NCBI GenBank assembly: GCA_038851035.1
Contig: JAWCLH010000010.1
Coordinates: 45,279 to 86,752 of the forward strand
Direction: 5' to 3'
Length of the DNA: 41,474 nt
DNA from: Thermoplasmata archaeon
GTDB taxonomy: Archaea > Thermoplasmatota > DTKX01 > VGTL01
The position numbers and the translations under genes are program-made. The notes below the pieces were generated by a model that saw only the letters and a list, made by a program, of their open reading frames with translations, was not told where the DNA came from and ran no database searches. This document shows positions 8,647 to 16,876 of this stretch, piece after piece. The stretch's first letter is position 1. Each line of letters begins with the position of its first letter.

Positions 8647-8823
8647 CAACAATCAATATAAATCCCTTTCTATGAATATATTCTTGTATAATTGAAACAG
8701 TGGAGCAGAATTTAAAAGGAATTCGGGAATGGGCAATGGATGGTCCTGGTACATTGACGAGCCCGGCTGGGGCCTCCCACCTCTCAAAAGATTTAATGGG
8801 GGGTTCGGTGTTGTGTTGTCTGG

Positions 8824-9660
8824 ATGAGGGTTGGGGACTTTGCCTGCATAGACCCTTCACGCGAGGAGAGGACCGGCGTGCCGGAGGTGGTCTTGGCGGA
8901 GGGGAAGAGCGTTGAGCAGGTGGCTTCGATCGCTAGGGCAATGCTGGAGAGAACCGGGAGGGCCATAGTCACAAGGGCGTCCCCTGCCGTGATTAGATAC
9001 CTAAGAAAGATGACTCTCCGGGGCGGCATCTCAGGAGCTTGCGAGGTCCACGAGGCCGCTCAGGTGGTAGTCCTGAAGAGAGATGGGTTCAAGCCACCAA
9101 AGAAGGCTGGGGTCGTCGGTGTTCTCTCCGCGGGCACCTCCGACTTTAGGGTCGCGGAGGAGGCCCGGGTCATTGCACAGGAGCTGGGGTGCAGAGTGGT
9201 CGTGGCCCACGATGTCGGCGTCGCGGGCGTCCACAGAGCGTTCGAGGCTCTGGAAAAGATGAGGAGGGAGGGGGTGGACGTCTATGTTGTGGTCGCGGGG
9301 AGGGAGGGGGCCCTTCCAACACTTGTCGCGGGCATGGTCGACGCACCCGTTATAGGGGTTCCGGTCTCGACGGGGTACGGTATTGCTAGGGGAGGTAGGT
9401 CTGCTCTCTACGCGATGCTCCAGTCCTGCGCTCCCCTTGTTGTTGTGAATATAGACGCGGGCTTCATCGCCGGGGCGGTTGCTTCCCAGATAGCCCGTGT
9501 GAGAGGGCGGGGGAGAGGGGCCAGCGGGGGAGGTGGAAGGGGCAGTGAAATAGATTCGGAGCGGCGTGGCCGGACAAGCTCGGCACGCTCGGGCGGGCGG
9601 CGGGACCCGAGGAGGTTCGGAAAAAAAGAGAAGAAATGGGTCGAGGAAGGGGGTTCCTAA
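8824..9660 (+). CDS. larB: Nickel-pincer cofactor biosynthesis protein LarB
   Basis: 278 aa, start ATG at 8824. LarB carboxylates and hydrolyses nicotinic acid adenine dinucleotide to give the pyridinium-3,5-biscarboxylate mononucleotide precursor of the nickel-pincer cofactor. It belongs to the PurE-like (AIR carboxylase-related) fold. Visible family blocks are GVPEVVLAEGK near residue 18, IVTRAS, VGVLSAGTSD (about 98-107), DVGVAGVHR, VVVAGREGALPTLVAGMVDAPVIGVP (about 156-180) and NIDAGFIAGA. The core ends near residue 223; a Gly/Arg/Ser-rich tail of about 55 residues follows and is not typical. No larA, larC or larE lies nearby, so the cofactor user is elsewhere. The stop TAA touches the ATG of the next gene, so the two are probably cotranscribed. 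Confidence 0.88.
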   Translation: MRVGDFACIDPSREERTGVPEVVLAEGKSVEQVASIARAMLERTGRAIVTRASPAVIRYLRKMTLRGGISGACEVHEAAQVVVLKRDGFKPPKKAGVVGVLSAGTSDFRVAEEARVIAQELGCRVVVAHDVGVAGVHRAFEALEKMRREGVDVYVVVAGREGALPTLVAGMVDAPVIGVPVSTGYGIARGGRSALYAMLQSCAPLVVVNIDAGFIAGAVASQIARVRGRGRGASGGGGRGSEIDSERRGRTSSARSGGRRDPRRFGKKEKKWVEEGGS

Positions 9661-10545
9661 ATGCGGGATGACGAGCAGGCTAGGGCGAAGGCGCGCAGGG
9701 CTGAGCTCGAGAGCGCGGAGAGGAAGTTCGGGGAGCTAGTGGCGAAGAGGGACGAGTTCAATAGGCTGGCGGAGGTGGCGAGGGAGGAGAGGAACGCCCT
9801 CAACAAGCGTAAGCGGGAGCTACTGGACCTGGTCCAAAAGCTGAAGCAGGAGAGGGACGAGCATGTCAGGCTCCTCAGAGAGCACAAGAGGCTCAGGGAC
9901 AGGCTGCACGAGGAGGCCAGGGAGCTGCTGAAGCAGAAGAGGGCTCGCGGGGGAAAGGTCTATCCGGACCTGCCTCGGGAGGCGGCCGCGAAGAAGGCCG
10001 AGATCGAGATTCTGGACCTAAAGCAGCAGACCCAGGTTCTCACGCTGGAGGAGGAGAAGGAGCTCATAAAGGACATAAAAAAAAGGATGGAGGAGCTCCG
10101 CAGACTCGAGGTCGAGCTCCAGCAGCAGGACAGGGTGAGGGTGGAGCTGGGTGAGATGGACGCCAACCTCGACGAGCTTTTCAAGAAAGCTGACGAAGAG
10201 CACGCGCTGGTCGTCAAGCACTACGGTGAGGCGCAGCAGCTCCACGAGAGGATGATAAAGCTCATAGAGGACTGCTCCGCCCTTCACAACGAGGCCGACA
10301 AGAAGCATAAATTATTCCTTGAGATGAAGGAGAGAGCGGACGCACTCCACAAAAAGGCTGTGGAGATGAGAGAGAAAATCCTGAGCCTGAGAAGCGAGAG
10401 GAGGCTGCAGGCGCGCGAGGCCCGGCGAATAATCGAGGAGCAGAACAGACTCGCGAGAGAGGCGCTCCTCGACCCGGAGCGTGTTGAGAAGAAGAGGGAG
10501 GAAGCGTTCGAGCAACTCATGAAGAGGGGGAGGATATCCCTCTAG
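9661..10545 (+). CDS. Archaeal coiled-coil protein, COG1340 family
   Basis: 294 aa, almost wholly charged heptad-type sequence (Glu, Lys, Arg, Leu, Ala) without membrane segments or Cys. The layout, with an ERKFGELVAKRDEFN start, a loop at VYPDLPREAAAKKAEIEILDLKQQT (about 99-123) and a second long helix region, matches the COG1340 family of archaeal predicted coiled-coil proteins. Their role is not settled. Its ATG follows the larB stop codon with no gap, so the pair forms an operon, though a functional link to nickel-cofactor synthesis is not evident. It ends in TAG. Confidence 0.8.
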   Translation: MRDDEQARAKARRAELESAERKFGELVAKRDEFNRLAEVAREERNALNKRKRELLDLVQKLKQERDEHVRLLREHKRLRDRLHEEARELLKQKRARGGKVYPDLPREAAAKKAEIEILDLKQQTQVLTLEEEKELIKDIKKRMEELRRLEVELQQQDRVRVELGEMDANLDELFKKADEEHALVVKHYGEAQQLHERMIKLIEDCSALHNEADKKHKLFLEMKERADALHKKAVEMREKILSLRSERRLQAREARRIIEEQNRLAREALLDPERVEKKREEAFEQLMKRGRISL

Positions 10546-11207
10546 CCGGGCCTGGGCTGGAGCGCCCTCCCTCCCCCCACCCTTCCCACCGGCGCCTTGT
10601 GACCTTGTGATTCTCATCACTGAATTTCTTTAGATATCCCTTTAGAGAAGGGCATGTGGAGAATACCAGGCCCCGAACAACACACTCTTTTCTGAGTCCG
10701 TCCAGTAATAAATAGACTCAGCTCAGGGGTTTTCACTCGATGCTCCGGGGAAGGAGCCTCCTAACCCTTTTCCTCGGCGGCGCCGGGCAGAGGTGGGGGT
10801 GCGGCTTTTCAATGTGCCTCAGACATCCTTTTACATAGGGCCGGGGCCTCGCCGCTCTGCATAGACGCCTCGGCGTTCGCGGGCGCGCAACCACATCCCG
10901 TCTTGGGCCACCGATATGGAGCTCCTCTTCCCTAATGGCCCTCCTCTCCTCCTCGGCTTCGATGTGGTTCAACGAGGGAGGCTTCTTAGAGAGAACATAG
11001 AGCTTATTTCTATAGATGAGAAATGGCGGTGGGGGTTTGCTGTCAGCGCCGCTCTCGCTCTCTTTCGACCCGGCCATTTTCCTCCCGTATAGCTTAGCCT
11101 GTTCATCCTATATAAATAATTGGAATTCGGCGCCTCGGCGCCCGCCTGCCCCTGGCGCCCTAGTAGGAGCGGTGTTCCAGGACGCCCCCGGAGGTCTGCG
11201 CCCGGGC
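10546..11207. other. Stretch without a convincing gene
   Basis: An inverted repeat CTGAGTC...GACTCAG (10692-10698 and 10715-10721) may form a hairpin. An open frame on the minus strand (10733-11077) starts with a plausible protein sequence (FLIYRNKLYVLSKKPP) but turns into Arg/Pro-rich sequence typical of non-coding GC-rich DNA after about residue 55. It may be the first part of a frameshifted small gene. No RNA gene was recognised. Confidence 0.4.
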
Positions 11208-11748
11208 TCAGAACTCCGCAAGATGCCGTTCGAAATCGGCAACGAAGAGCCTCCCGCCCCTCCGGAGCACTCCAGAGCCCTCGGCCATTAGCAGCCCCCC
11301 CTGCCCCCTAAAGTCCCCAGGATATTTCTTGTCGATTTCGTCGCCCGGCTTCGGGGTGCGAAAGTAGGGGATTGCTACATTTCCAGGGCGAGGCGAGCTC
11401 GGCCGCTGCCTCCGTTGCGATGCGCGCGAATATGCCTGCGGTTATGAGGCCGCCGATTGTGGCCCCGCGCTTGTTCGGGAGCGCGGCTCTGAGCTGGTTG
11501 ATGGTGGCGAGCTTTCCCTCAGGAACCCTCTTCATGAGCTCGTCCACTTTGATGGGGGCGGGAATGACGACGGTGTCACCCCTCCTGGTCCCCCACCGGC
11601 CGGCCATTGTCCCGGTTCTCCTGACCACCTTCGGCAGGCCTCCACTGTCGTGGAGCTTTTCCTGCCGGGAGCTTCTGGGCCTAGAATCGCCTCTCTGGAA
11701 GCATGAGTGAATTACTTGACTATAAAATCCGGGCTTGGAATTCCCCAT
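11208..11748 (-). pseudogene. MGMT-like (alkyltransferase-fold, no catalytic Cys) protein, frameshifted
   Basis: The first frame encodes the conserved core of a small MGMT-related archaeal/bacterial family: RQEKLHDSGGLPKV, WGTRRGDTVVIPAPIKVDELM, VPEGKLATINQLRAAL and GATIGGLITAGIFARIATEAAAE. At about 11370-11390 the frame must change by one base to continue into the expected C-terminal part: IPYFRTPKPGDEIDKKYPG, then GRLFVADFERHLAEF and a TGA at 11208. Removing one C from the CCC run (GGG at 11386-11388 on the plus strand) restores a single frame. The active-site PCHR of true O6-methylguanine methyltransferases is absent, so a DNA-binding or regulatory role is more likely. The lesion may be real or a sequencing indel. 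The true start is uncertain; residues before RQEKL are not family-like. Confidence 0.6.
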
Positions 11749-11770
11749 CTTCAGTCAAAGACGGAGTGCT

Positions 11771-12445
11771 TCACCCATCTAGCCCGCTGCTACCTTCGAC
11801 CAGGGTTCCATTGATTTCGAAATCCCCCTTTTCCGCGGCACCTATCAACCATACATAGGCGAAAAGCTCCTCACCAACCTCCGGAACCCTTCCCTGAATG
11901 ACCCTCCGAGTGGCTACGATAGGGGGCATGAGGGGAGGGCTGGAATTTATCAGAGGCCCGGCGAAGACATGGCCCCTCTCTCCCCATATTTCCACCTCTC
12001 TTCTTTCCACAACCGGCATCAGACCCGCATAGTCGTCTATTGCCGCGCCCTTGAGCGGAAAAATAATTGAGGCCTCTTTTGTCGTGATATAGTCATGCGG
12101 AATACCCAGCTCCCTCCTCCCCTCCTCGGAGAGGCGAAGTAAAACTTCCTTGACTGGCTGGATGGTGTAGGCCAGCGCAGAGAAGTGAAGGTTCGACTCC
12201 TTCTTTATCCTCCCTCTATGAAGATAGAAGAAGGGGTCGAAGACGGTGAGACTCATGTCCTTCAGATTCAAGCGGAGCCAGCCCTCGATCAGGTTCTTCC
12301 ACTGATTTATCTCGGTTATCGTCGCCTTTGAGGCGGAATATATATCGGGGAGGGGGAAGGCCGTCCATAGGGAGGCATTGACCCAAATGGTCATCGTCCT
12401 ACCCGTGTCGCCCTCAGATATTATTCCCCAAGTGTCGTTCTCCAT
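11771..12445 (-). CDS. Hypothetical protein, possibly the 3' part of a longer broken gene
   Basis: 224 aa from an ATG at 12445 to a TGA at 11771; no family recognised. The sequence has normal soluble-protein composition (for example FDPFFYLHRGRIKKESNLHF) and no membrane segment or cysteine motif. Upstream in the same frame, 32 protein-like codons (12479-12565, including DDFERVKRSIEEILESGGKS) are separated from it by an in-frame TAG at 12476-12478 and ten more codons. That upstream piece lacks its own start codon, and another TAG precedes it at 12566-12568. The gene could therefore be a decayed remnant of a longer one, or the coding-like upstream piece could be coincidence. It is flanked by the frameshifted MGMT-like gene. 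Confidence 0.5.
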   Translation of the reverse strand: MENDTWGIISEGDTGRTMTIWVNASLWTAFPLPDIYSASKATITEINQWKNLIEGWLRLNLKDMSLTVFDPFFYLHRGRIKKESNLHFSALAYTIQPVKEVLLRLSEEGRRELGIPHDYITTKEASIIFPLKGAAIDDYAGLMPVVERREVEIWGERGHVFAGPLINSSPPLMPPIVATRRVIQGRVPEVGEELFAYVWLIGAAEKGDFEINGTLVEGSSGLDG

Positions 12446-12759
12446 CCTCCGCCGGTGCTCGATGTTGTACCCGAACTACCTGACCCTTCCTGGGCTCTTC
12501 CCCCCGCTCTCTAGAATTTCCTCGATTGAGCGTTTTACTCTTTCAAAGTCGTCGGTGACGCAGCGCTAGTGGGACCCGTGGGGGCACCCCTTTGTTTTTT
12601 CACCGTTGAAAAGTCGTCCTTTCTTCCGAGAAAATTCAGTATACCCAGGTCACCACCTCCGATGTCATTTTTTCTCCGGTATCACTCCCCAAACATCCTC
12701 GCTCCTCTCTCGAAGCGGGCTCAACACGGCTTGCAACCGCCTTATGTTCTATCATACTT
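12446..12759. other. Intergenic stretch with coding-like fragment
   Basis: The part nearest the hypothetical gene holds the coding-like fragment described there (12479-12565, minus strand). Bases 12570-12759 show no open frame or structure that I can support. The end of the cytochrome operon lies at 12760. Confidence 0.4.
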
Positions 12760-13176
12760 TTACCCCCCTACAAAGGAGTGGAGACCGGCGGGGAGGAAAG
12801 AGACCAGAACAGTACATATACTAAGTAGGCAGGCGGTCAATGCCAGCCACCGCGCCAGCGTCTTCCTCCCCTCGATTCGCGCCCCGAGCGCGCCCGTCAG
12901 CGCCAGAAAGAGAAGGAGCATTGCGGTCTCTTTGGGGTCCCAGGACCAGGGCGAGCCCCAGGCCGACCAGGCCCAGAGCATACCAGTCACGAGGCCAAGA
13001 AGGACCAGCAACCAAGCCGCCACCCCGGCGAGAACGGCGCGCCTCCGGGGTATTTTGAGGAAAAGTAGGACGGTATATGCGAAGGTCATCACATGGCCCG
13101 CAATCGCTATGGGCGGGTGCACGAAGAGCATAACCGAGTCGAGCTCGTGCGGCAACCTCAGCCCCCTCCCCTCCAT
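12760..13176 (-). CDS. Minimal CcsA/CcmC-like haem-handling membrane protein (WWD domain)
   Basis: 138 aa with four predicted membrane helices (about residues 17-40, 48-70, 82-103 and 107-130). Between helices two and three lies the Trp-rich block WAWSAWGSPWSWDPKET, the WWD haem-handling signature of the cytochrome c assembly family (CcmC, CcmF, CcsA/ResC). The first helix starts with His-Pro-Pro (FVHPP), and the last ends GLHSF, which fit the paired axial histidines of that family. Family members usually exceed 200 residues, so this is close to the bare core. It is the last gene of the operon and overlaps the upstream cytochrome gene by 19 bases, consistent with delivering haem to the two CXXCH proteins encoded before it. 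Confidence 0.78.
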   Translation of the reverse strand: MEGRGLRLPHELDSVMLFVHPPIAIAGHVMTFAYTVLLFLKIPRRRAVLAGVAAWLLVLLGLVTGMLWAWSAWGSPWSWDPKETAMLLLFLALTGALGARIEGRKTLARWLALTACLLSICTVLVSFLPAGLHSFVGG

Positions 13177-14429
13177 CCGCTTCCGCCCTCATGGCCCATG
13201 AGGCCCCGGAGGAATCTGAAATCGGTCCCGATGCTGATGGCGTGGATTATCACCATTACGAGCGCCACGAGCGTGGCGATTCTGTGAATCCAGCGCCAGC
13301 CCCCCGCCCCGAGTATTCTGGTCATCCATCTCCTCAGCAGCCCGTTGACCGAGGCCACGCCCATCCATATCGCGGATGCCCAGCCTAGCAGAATGTAGAA
13401 GTTCCATGAAACTGAGCTGTAGGGTCCAAGGACGAGTAGCGCACCATGGTAAACTGCTAGCGCTAGAAGGAATAAGGATATCGCGCAGTGCAGCCTCACC
13501 CTCACCCTCCCGCCCCTCCTGACGAAGCCGAGGGCGAGCGACGCAATCAGGAGCAGAAGCGAGAGAATTCCCGTCGCCCTGCCCGCGAGCCTGAGGGGGC
13601 TCCCTGAGCCTCCGGGGCCGGAGGGGGGTGGGACCACCCTCACCGCTATCCCCATCGCATCAGGCGAGCCCGTGGCGTTCTTCCATGAGAGGGTGAGAAG
13701 ACCGTTGCCCATCGTCCCGCCGCCCCGCAACGCTCTAGCGCCCAGCACCGCCTCCTCCCCTGCGTCGAGCGCCCCGGGCGAGAATTCAATATCCACCACT
13801 CTCTCGAGACCTGGGGGCAGGGTCACCTTGAGTTCTGTGACAGGCGAGAGGGCCCTGAGTCTCAGCTCCCTCAGGGCCTTCGAGCCAGCCTCGAGCTTGA
13901 GCTCCCCACATGAAGCGACGAGAGAGACCGGTCTCACGGAGACGGCGCGTGGCTCGACGACCGCCCAGAGGCCCTCGTCGCCCGAGCCGACGTCGATGTG
14001 GGTGTAATGGAGCCGGCAGAGGAAGGTCACATTGACCATCAGCACTCCGGTCTCATTTCCAGTGTCGACGCGCCAACTTGCCCGGAGCCGCCCGCCGGTG
14101 TCGTTGAGGCCTCCGAGGGAGAGCTGGGGGAATTCGCCGGTGCCTAGCCCACCGGGGCCGGAGAGAGAGACCGCCGCCTTCGCTCCCCTGAGCTCGTAGC
14201 CCCCGGCATGGGAGACAGTCAGGTTCACCGTGAAATGGCTCCCCGGGGGCCATACAGGGGGGCACTCTATTTCAACTCCGGGCGGTGTCAGGACGTAGCC
14301 CCCGGCCGGGCTGCCGCCCGAGTGGCAGCTCCCGCACCTCGTCGCGGCCGGCGAGAAGGCGGAGGCTGCAATGGCGCTTAGGAGGAGGCCCGCGGCGACG
14401 GCGAGAATTCCGGCGTTCGGCCATCGCAT
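13158..14429 (-). CDS. Membrane cytochrome: N-terminal CXXCH haem c fused to bis-haem b (ferric-reductase-like) domain
   Basis: 423 aa. A signal/anchor helix (residues 5-24) is followed at once by CGSCH, a single covalent haem c site, and two extracytoplasmic beta-sandwich regions (about 45-270). Four membrane helices fill the C-terminal part (about 282-400). Helix two has His-13 residues-His (RLHC...VYHG) and helix four again His-13 residues-His (WIHR...IIHA), the spacing that holds two b haems in ferric reductase and NOX membrane domains. No FAD or NADPH domain is attached. The product could pass electrons between the membrane and the outside through two b haems and one c haem. Its ATG overlaps the previous gene's TGA by one base, and its end overlaps the CcsA-like gene. 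Confidence 0.78.
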   Translation of the reverse strand: MRWPNAGILAVAAGLLLSAIAASAFSPAATRCGSCHSGGSPAGGYVLTPPGVEIECPPVWPPGSHFTVNLTVSHAGGYELRGAKAAVSLSGPGGLGTGEFPQLSLGGLNDTGGRLRASWRVDTGNETGVLMVNVTFLCRLHYTHIDVGSGDEGLWAVVEPRAVSVRPVSLVASCGELKLEAGSKALRELRLRALSPVTELKVTLPPGLERVVDIEFSPGALDAGEEAVLGARALRGGGTMGNGLLTLSWKNATGSPDAMGIAVRVVPPPSGPGGSGSPLRLAGRATGILSLLLLIASLALGFVRRGGRVRVRLHCAISLFLLALAVYHGALLVLGPYSSVSWNFYILLGWASAIWMGVASVNGLLRRWMTRILGAGGWRWIHRIATLVALVMVIIHAISIGTDFRFLRGLMGHEGGSGWRGGG

Positions 14430-16657
14430 CAGCCCACCTCCCGCTTCTCCCCCTTTTCCTCTTCCACTCTTCTCTCCATCCTCTCCTCTGGCTTCCCCTT
14501 CCGCTTTTTCCTTTCCTTTTCACCGGCGCGCGCGGGCCGCTCGCGCCCGCCCGCGAGCGCGTAAACGATTCCGAGGGAGCCGGCGAAGAGAATGGCAAGT
14601 CCAACGAGGGCGGGAGGAGCCCCCACTTCCTGGGCCGCTGTCGAGGCGGCGGAGGCCTCCACGAGAATGGTCACGGCGACACGGGCCTCACGGGCCCCGT
14701 CGCTGACGGTCAGGGTGACGATATAGGCCCCGGTCCTTGCGTATGTGTGCCTGACGATTGGGTCGGTCGTGAGGAGGGTCGCGGAGCCGTCTCCGAAGCT
14801 CCAGAGAAAGCTCAGAGGGTCACCCTCTGGGTCCCAGGAGGGCCCCGCGTTAAAGGTCGCCTCCCTCCCTGCAACAACCCTGTTTCCTTCTATAAAGAAC
14901 GCCGCCACGGGGGGCAGGTTGGCGGGCGTGGGTGGCGGCTCCTCTAAGTAAATTTTGAAGGGGGGAGAGACCTGCTCCACGGTCCCGTTCCAATCGTCGG
15001 AGGCCCTGATTATCAGGACCGCCGCCCCAGCGTGGACCCCGGGGACAGTCCATAGATAGCTCCCGTTGGGCTCGAGCCCTGCAGCAACGGGCTCCTCGCC
15101 CGCGCCCGGCGAGGGCCTGAAATCGATTCGAACCGTCACTTTCCCATGCCCTCCGGACGCACTCCATGAGAGCTCCACCACGTCCCCCTCCTCGAGCTCG
15201 CTGCCCTCGGGGGGAAAGGAGGCCGCGAGAGAAAGGGGCGGCGCAATTGAGAATGGCGAGGACAAAGAGCTCGCGCTCCGGCCAGCGCCATCCATTACCG
15301 TGGCGCACAGCACGCATGTATCAGACACGAGCTCTGGAGCGGGTAGCTCGAGAGTGCCGGAGGCTGGGAGGCCCGACACCAGCTCCTGAAACGGCCCTTC
15401 TGTGCCGTTGCCGGAGATGGATAGCGACGTGCTCAGATTCCCCTCCCCGCCCCAGGCGCTCCAGCTGACGTTGATTGTGTCGCTCCAGTAATACCTCTCC
15501 CAGCTCGAGGGAGAGAGCAGGGCGATTTCGGGCCTAACGCCTCCGGTGGCTCCGGTTGTGAATGACCACGCAAAGGTTCTAGCCATGTAGTTTCCGGGCT
15601 CCGAGAGATCCTTGACTTCAGTGCCCAGCTCGCACTCATACAGCGTCTCGGGGTGCAGAGGCTCGTGGGCGACGCTCATTGTAATGCTGTCCGGGCTCCA
15701 CGAGAAGGACATTCCGCCCGGGCTTGGTAGCGTCTTGAGCGCAAGCTCGGCGCTCGCGCGGTGCACCGGCTCGGAGAATCGGACGATGAGCGGCGAGCCC
15801 GCGCTGACGTTGACTGCGCCGTCGGGTGGCAGAACATCGAGCACCGACGGTGGCGTGGAGTCGATTGCGAAGGGTCCTCCCGGCGGGCTCCAGAAGCCAA
15901 GCCCCTCCCTGTCCTTTATGAAAGCCCTGAGCCTCGCGGCCTCCGCGTTGATTCGGGGTAGGGTCCAAACAAGGCTGCGCTGGAGGGCGGGGGCGGAGCC
16001 GATACTCTCGTTGGAGTGAACGAAGCCGTCGGTTGAGAAAAAGATTTGCACCGTGCACCCCTCCAACTCCTCGTCACTGCAGTTCCATGTGACGGTCCAG
16101 GCGCTCCCCCCGCTCAGCCTTCTCCCCTCGAGCTCCGCCCCAAGCGCAATTGAGGGCGGAGAGTTTTGTGCGGGAGCCTCCACGACGATTTCAGGCGGTG
16201 GGGAATATGAGTCTGTGAAGCGACATTCGAAGTGAGGGTTCACGGCCTGCGCGGTGATGATAAAGGCGTCCGTCCCGCTCTTTGCAGCGGTGATTTCCCA
16301 CGAAGCCTTCGCGGTGGCCCCGCGCGCGAGGCTCCCGAGCTCGACCGTAGGGACCGCTACCCTGAACCTCCCGTCCCTCGAGCGGAGGGTCGCGGAGACG
16401 CCCTCCAGGGTCCCGTACTCGGCCTTGCTGCACTCGTTCCTTATGACAATGGTCACGTTGCGCGGACTGCTAGCGTCGAGGCTGGAGGGAATCGATTCCT
16501 CAGCGGCGCCCTCGACGATGTCCAAGTACTGCCAGTAACCGCCGCCGTGGCACTCGGCGCAGGGGTTGTCGGACTTCGGCGCCATCTGAGGCGCCAGCGA
16601 GGCCACCACCAGTAGCGCGAGCGCGACGGAGATGATGATGACTGTTGCTTTGCGCAT
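14429..16657 (-). CDS. Membrane-anchored monohaem c-type protein with Ig-like and PKD domains
   Basis: 742 aa. An N-terminal membrane helix (residues 4-24) is followed by CAECH (Cys33-His37), a single haem c site close to the membrane. Beta-sandwich domains follow: one at about 60-165 (NVTIVIRNEC), one near 175-270, a Big_5-like Ig domain (about 272-370, DSTPPSVLDVLPPDGAVNVS), two more Ig-like stretches, and one PKD domain (about 590-670, FLWSFGDGSA). A C-terminal membrane helix (PALVGLAILFAGSLGIVYAL) precedes a highly charged Lys/Glu/Arg tail, probably cytoplasmic. It is first in an operon with the haem c/haem b fusion and the CcsA-like protein. Role is inferred to be extracellular electron transfer or surface haem carriage; the electron partner is not known. 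Confidence 0.78.
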   Translation of the reverse strand: MRKATVIIISVALALLVVASLAPQMAPKSDNPCAECHGGGYWQYLDIVEGAAEESIPSSLDASSPRNVTIVIRNECSKAEYGTLEGVSATLRSRDGRFRVAVPTVELGSLARGATAKASWEITAAKSGTDAFIITAQAVNPHFECRFTDSYSPPPEIVVEAPAQNSPPSIALGAELEGRRLSGGSAWTVTWNCSDEELEGCTVQIFFSTDGFVHSNESIGSAPALQRSLVWTLPRINAEAARLRAFIKDREGLGFWSPPGGPFAIDSTPPSVLDVLPPDGAVNVSAGSPLIVRFSEPVHRASAELALKTLPSPGGMSFSWSPDSITMSVAHEPLHPETLYECELGTEVKDLSEPGNYMARTFAWSFTTGATGGVRPEIALLSPSSWERYYWSDTINVSWSAWGGEGNLSTSLSISGNGTEGPFQELVSGLPASGTLELPAPELVSDTCVLCATVMDGAGRSASSLSSPFSIAPPLSLAASFPPEGSELEEGDVVELSWSASGGHGKVTVRIDFRPSPGAGEEPVAAGLEPNGSYLWTVPGVHAGAAVLIIRASDDWNGTVEQVSPPFKIYLEEPPPTPANLPPVAAFFIEGNRVVAGREATFNAGPSWDPEGDPLSFLWSFGDGSATLLTTDPIVRHTYARTGAYIVTLTVSDGAREARVAVTILVEASAASTAAQEVGAPPALVGLAILFAGSLGIVYALAGGRERPARAGEKERKKRKGKPEERMERRVEEEKGEKREVG

Positions 16658-16681
16658 TAATTTTGGGTAAAGACTTTGGAG

Positions 16682-16690
16682 TTAATTAAA
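16682..16690 (-). promoter_or_regulatory. TATA box of the cytochrome operon
   Basis: The minus strand reads TTTAATTAA 25-33 bases upstream of the ATG at 16657, suitable spacing for a leaderless archaeal transcript of the three-gene operon. Confidence 0.5.
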
Positions 16691-16876
16691 CTATCAGGGT
16701 GTTTACTATCCCGTAATTTCCCAGTGAGGCGCACCCCGGAAGTTGCCGGCTTGTTCCAATCGCAGCCGCCCTTATGCCCGCGCGGGGCTCACCGGAAGGC
16801 GAGCTCTCTATACCAGAGCAATGCCCTCGCTCCCCCACCCTCCCCGCGGCCGGCGCCACCGCCAACTCGCAATTCC

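Noticed and set aside
10590-10650. C/D box guide RNA on the minus strand
   Set aside because: A GTGATGA resembling a C box is present, but no CTGA D box follows at suitable distance.
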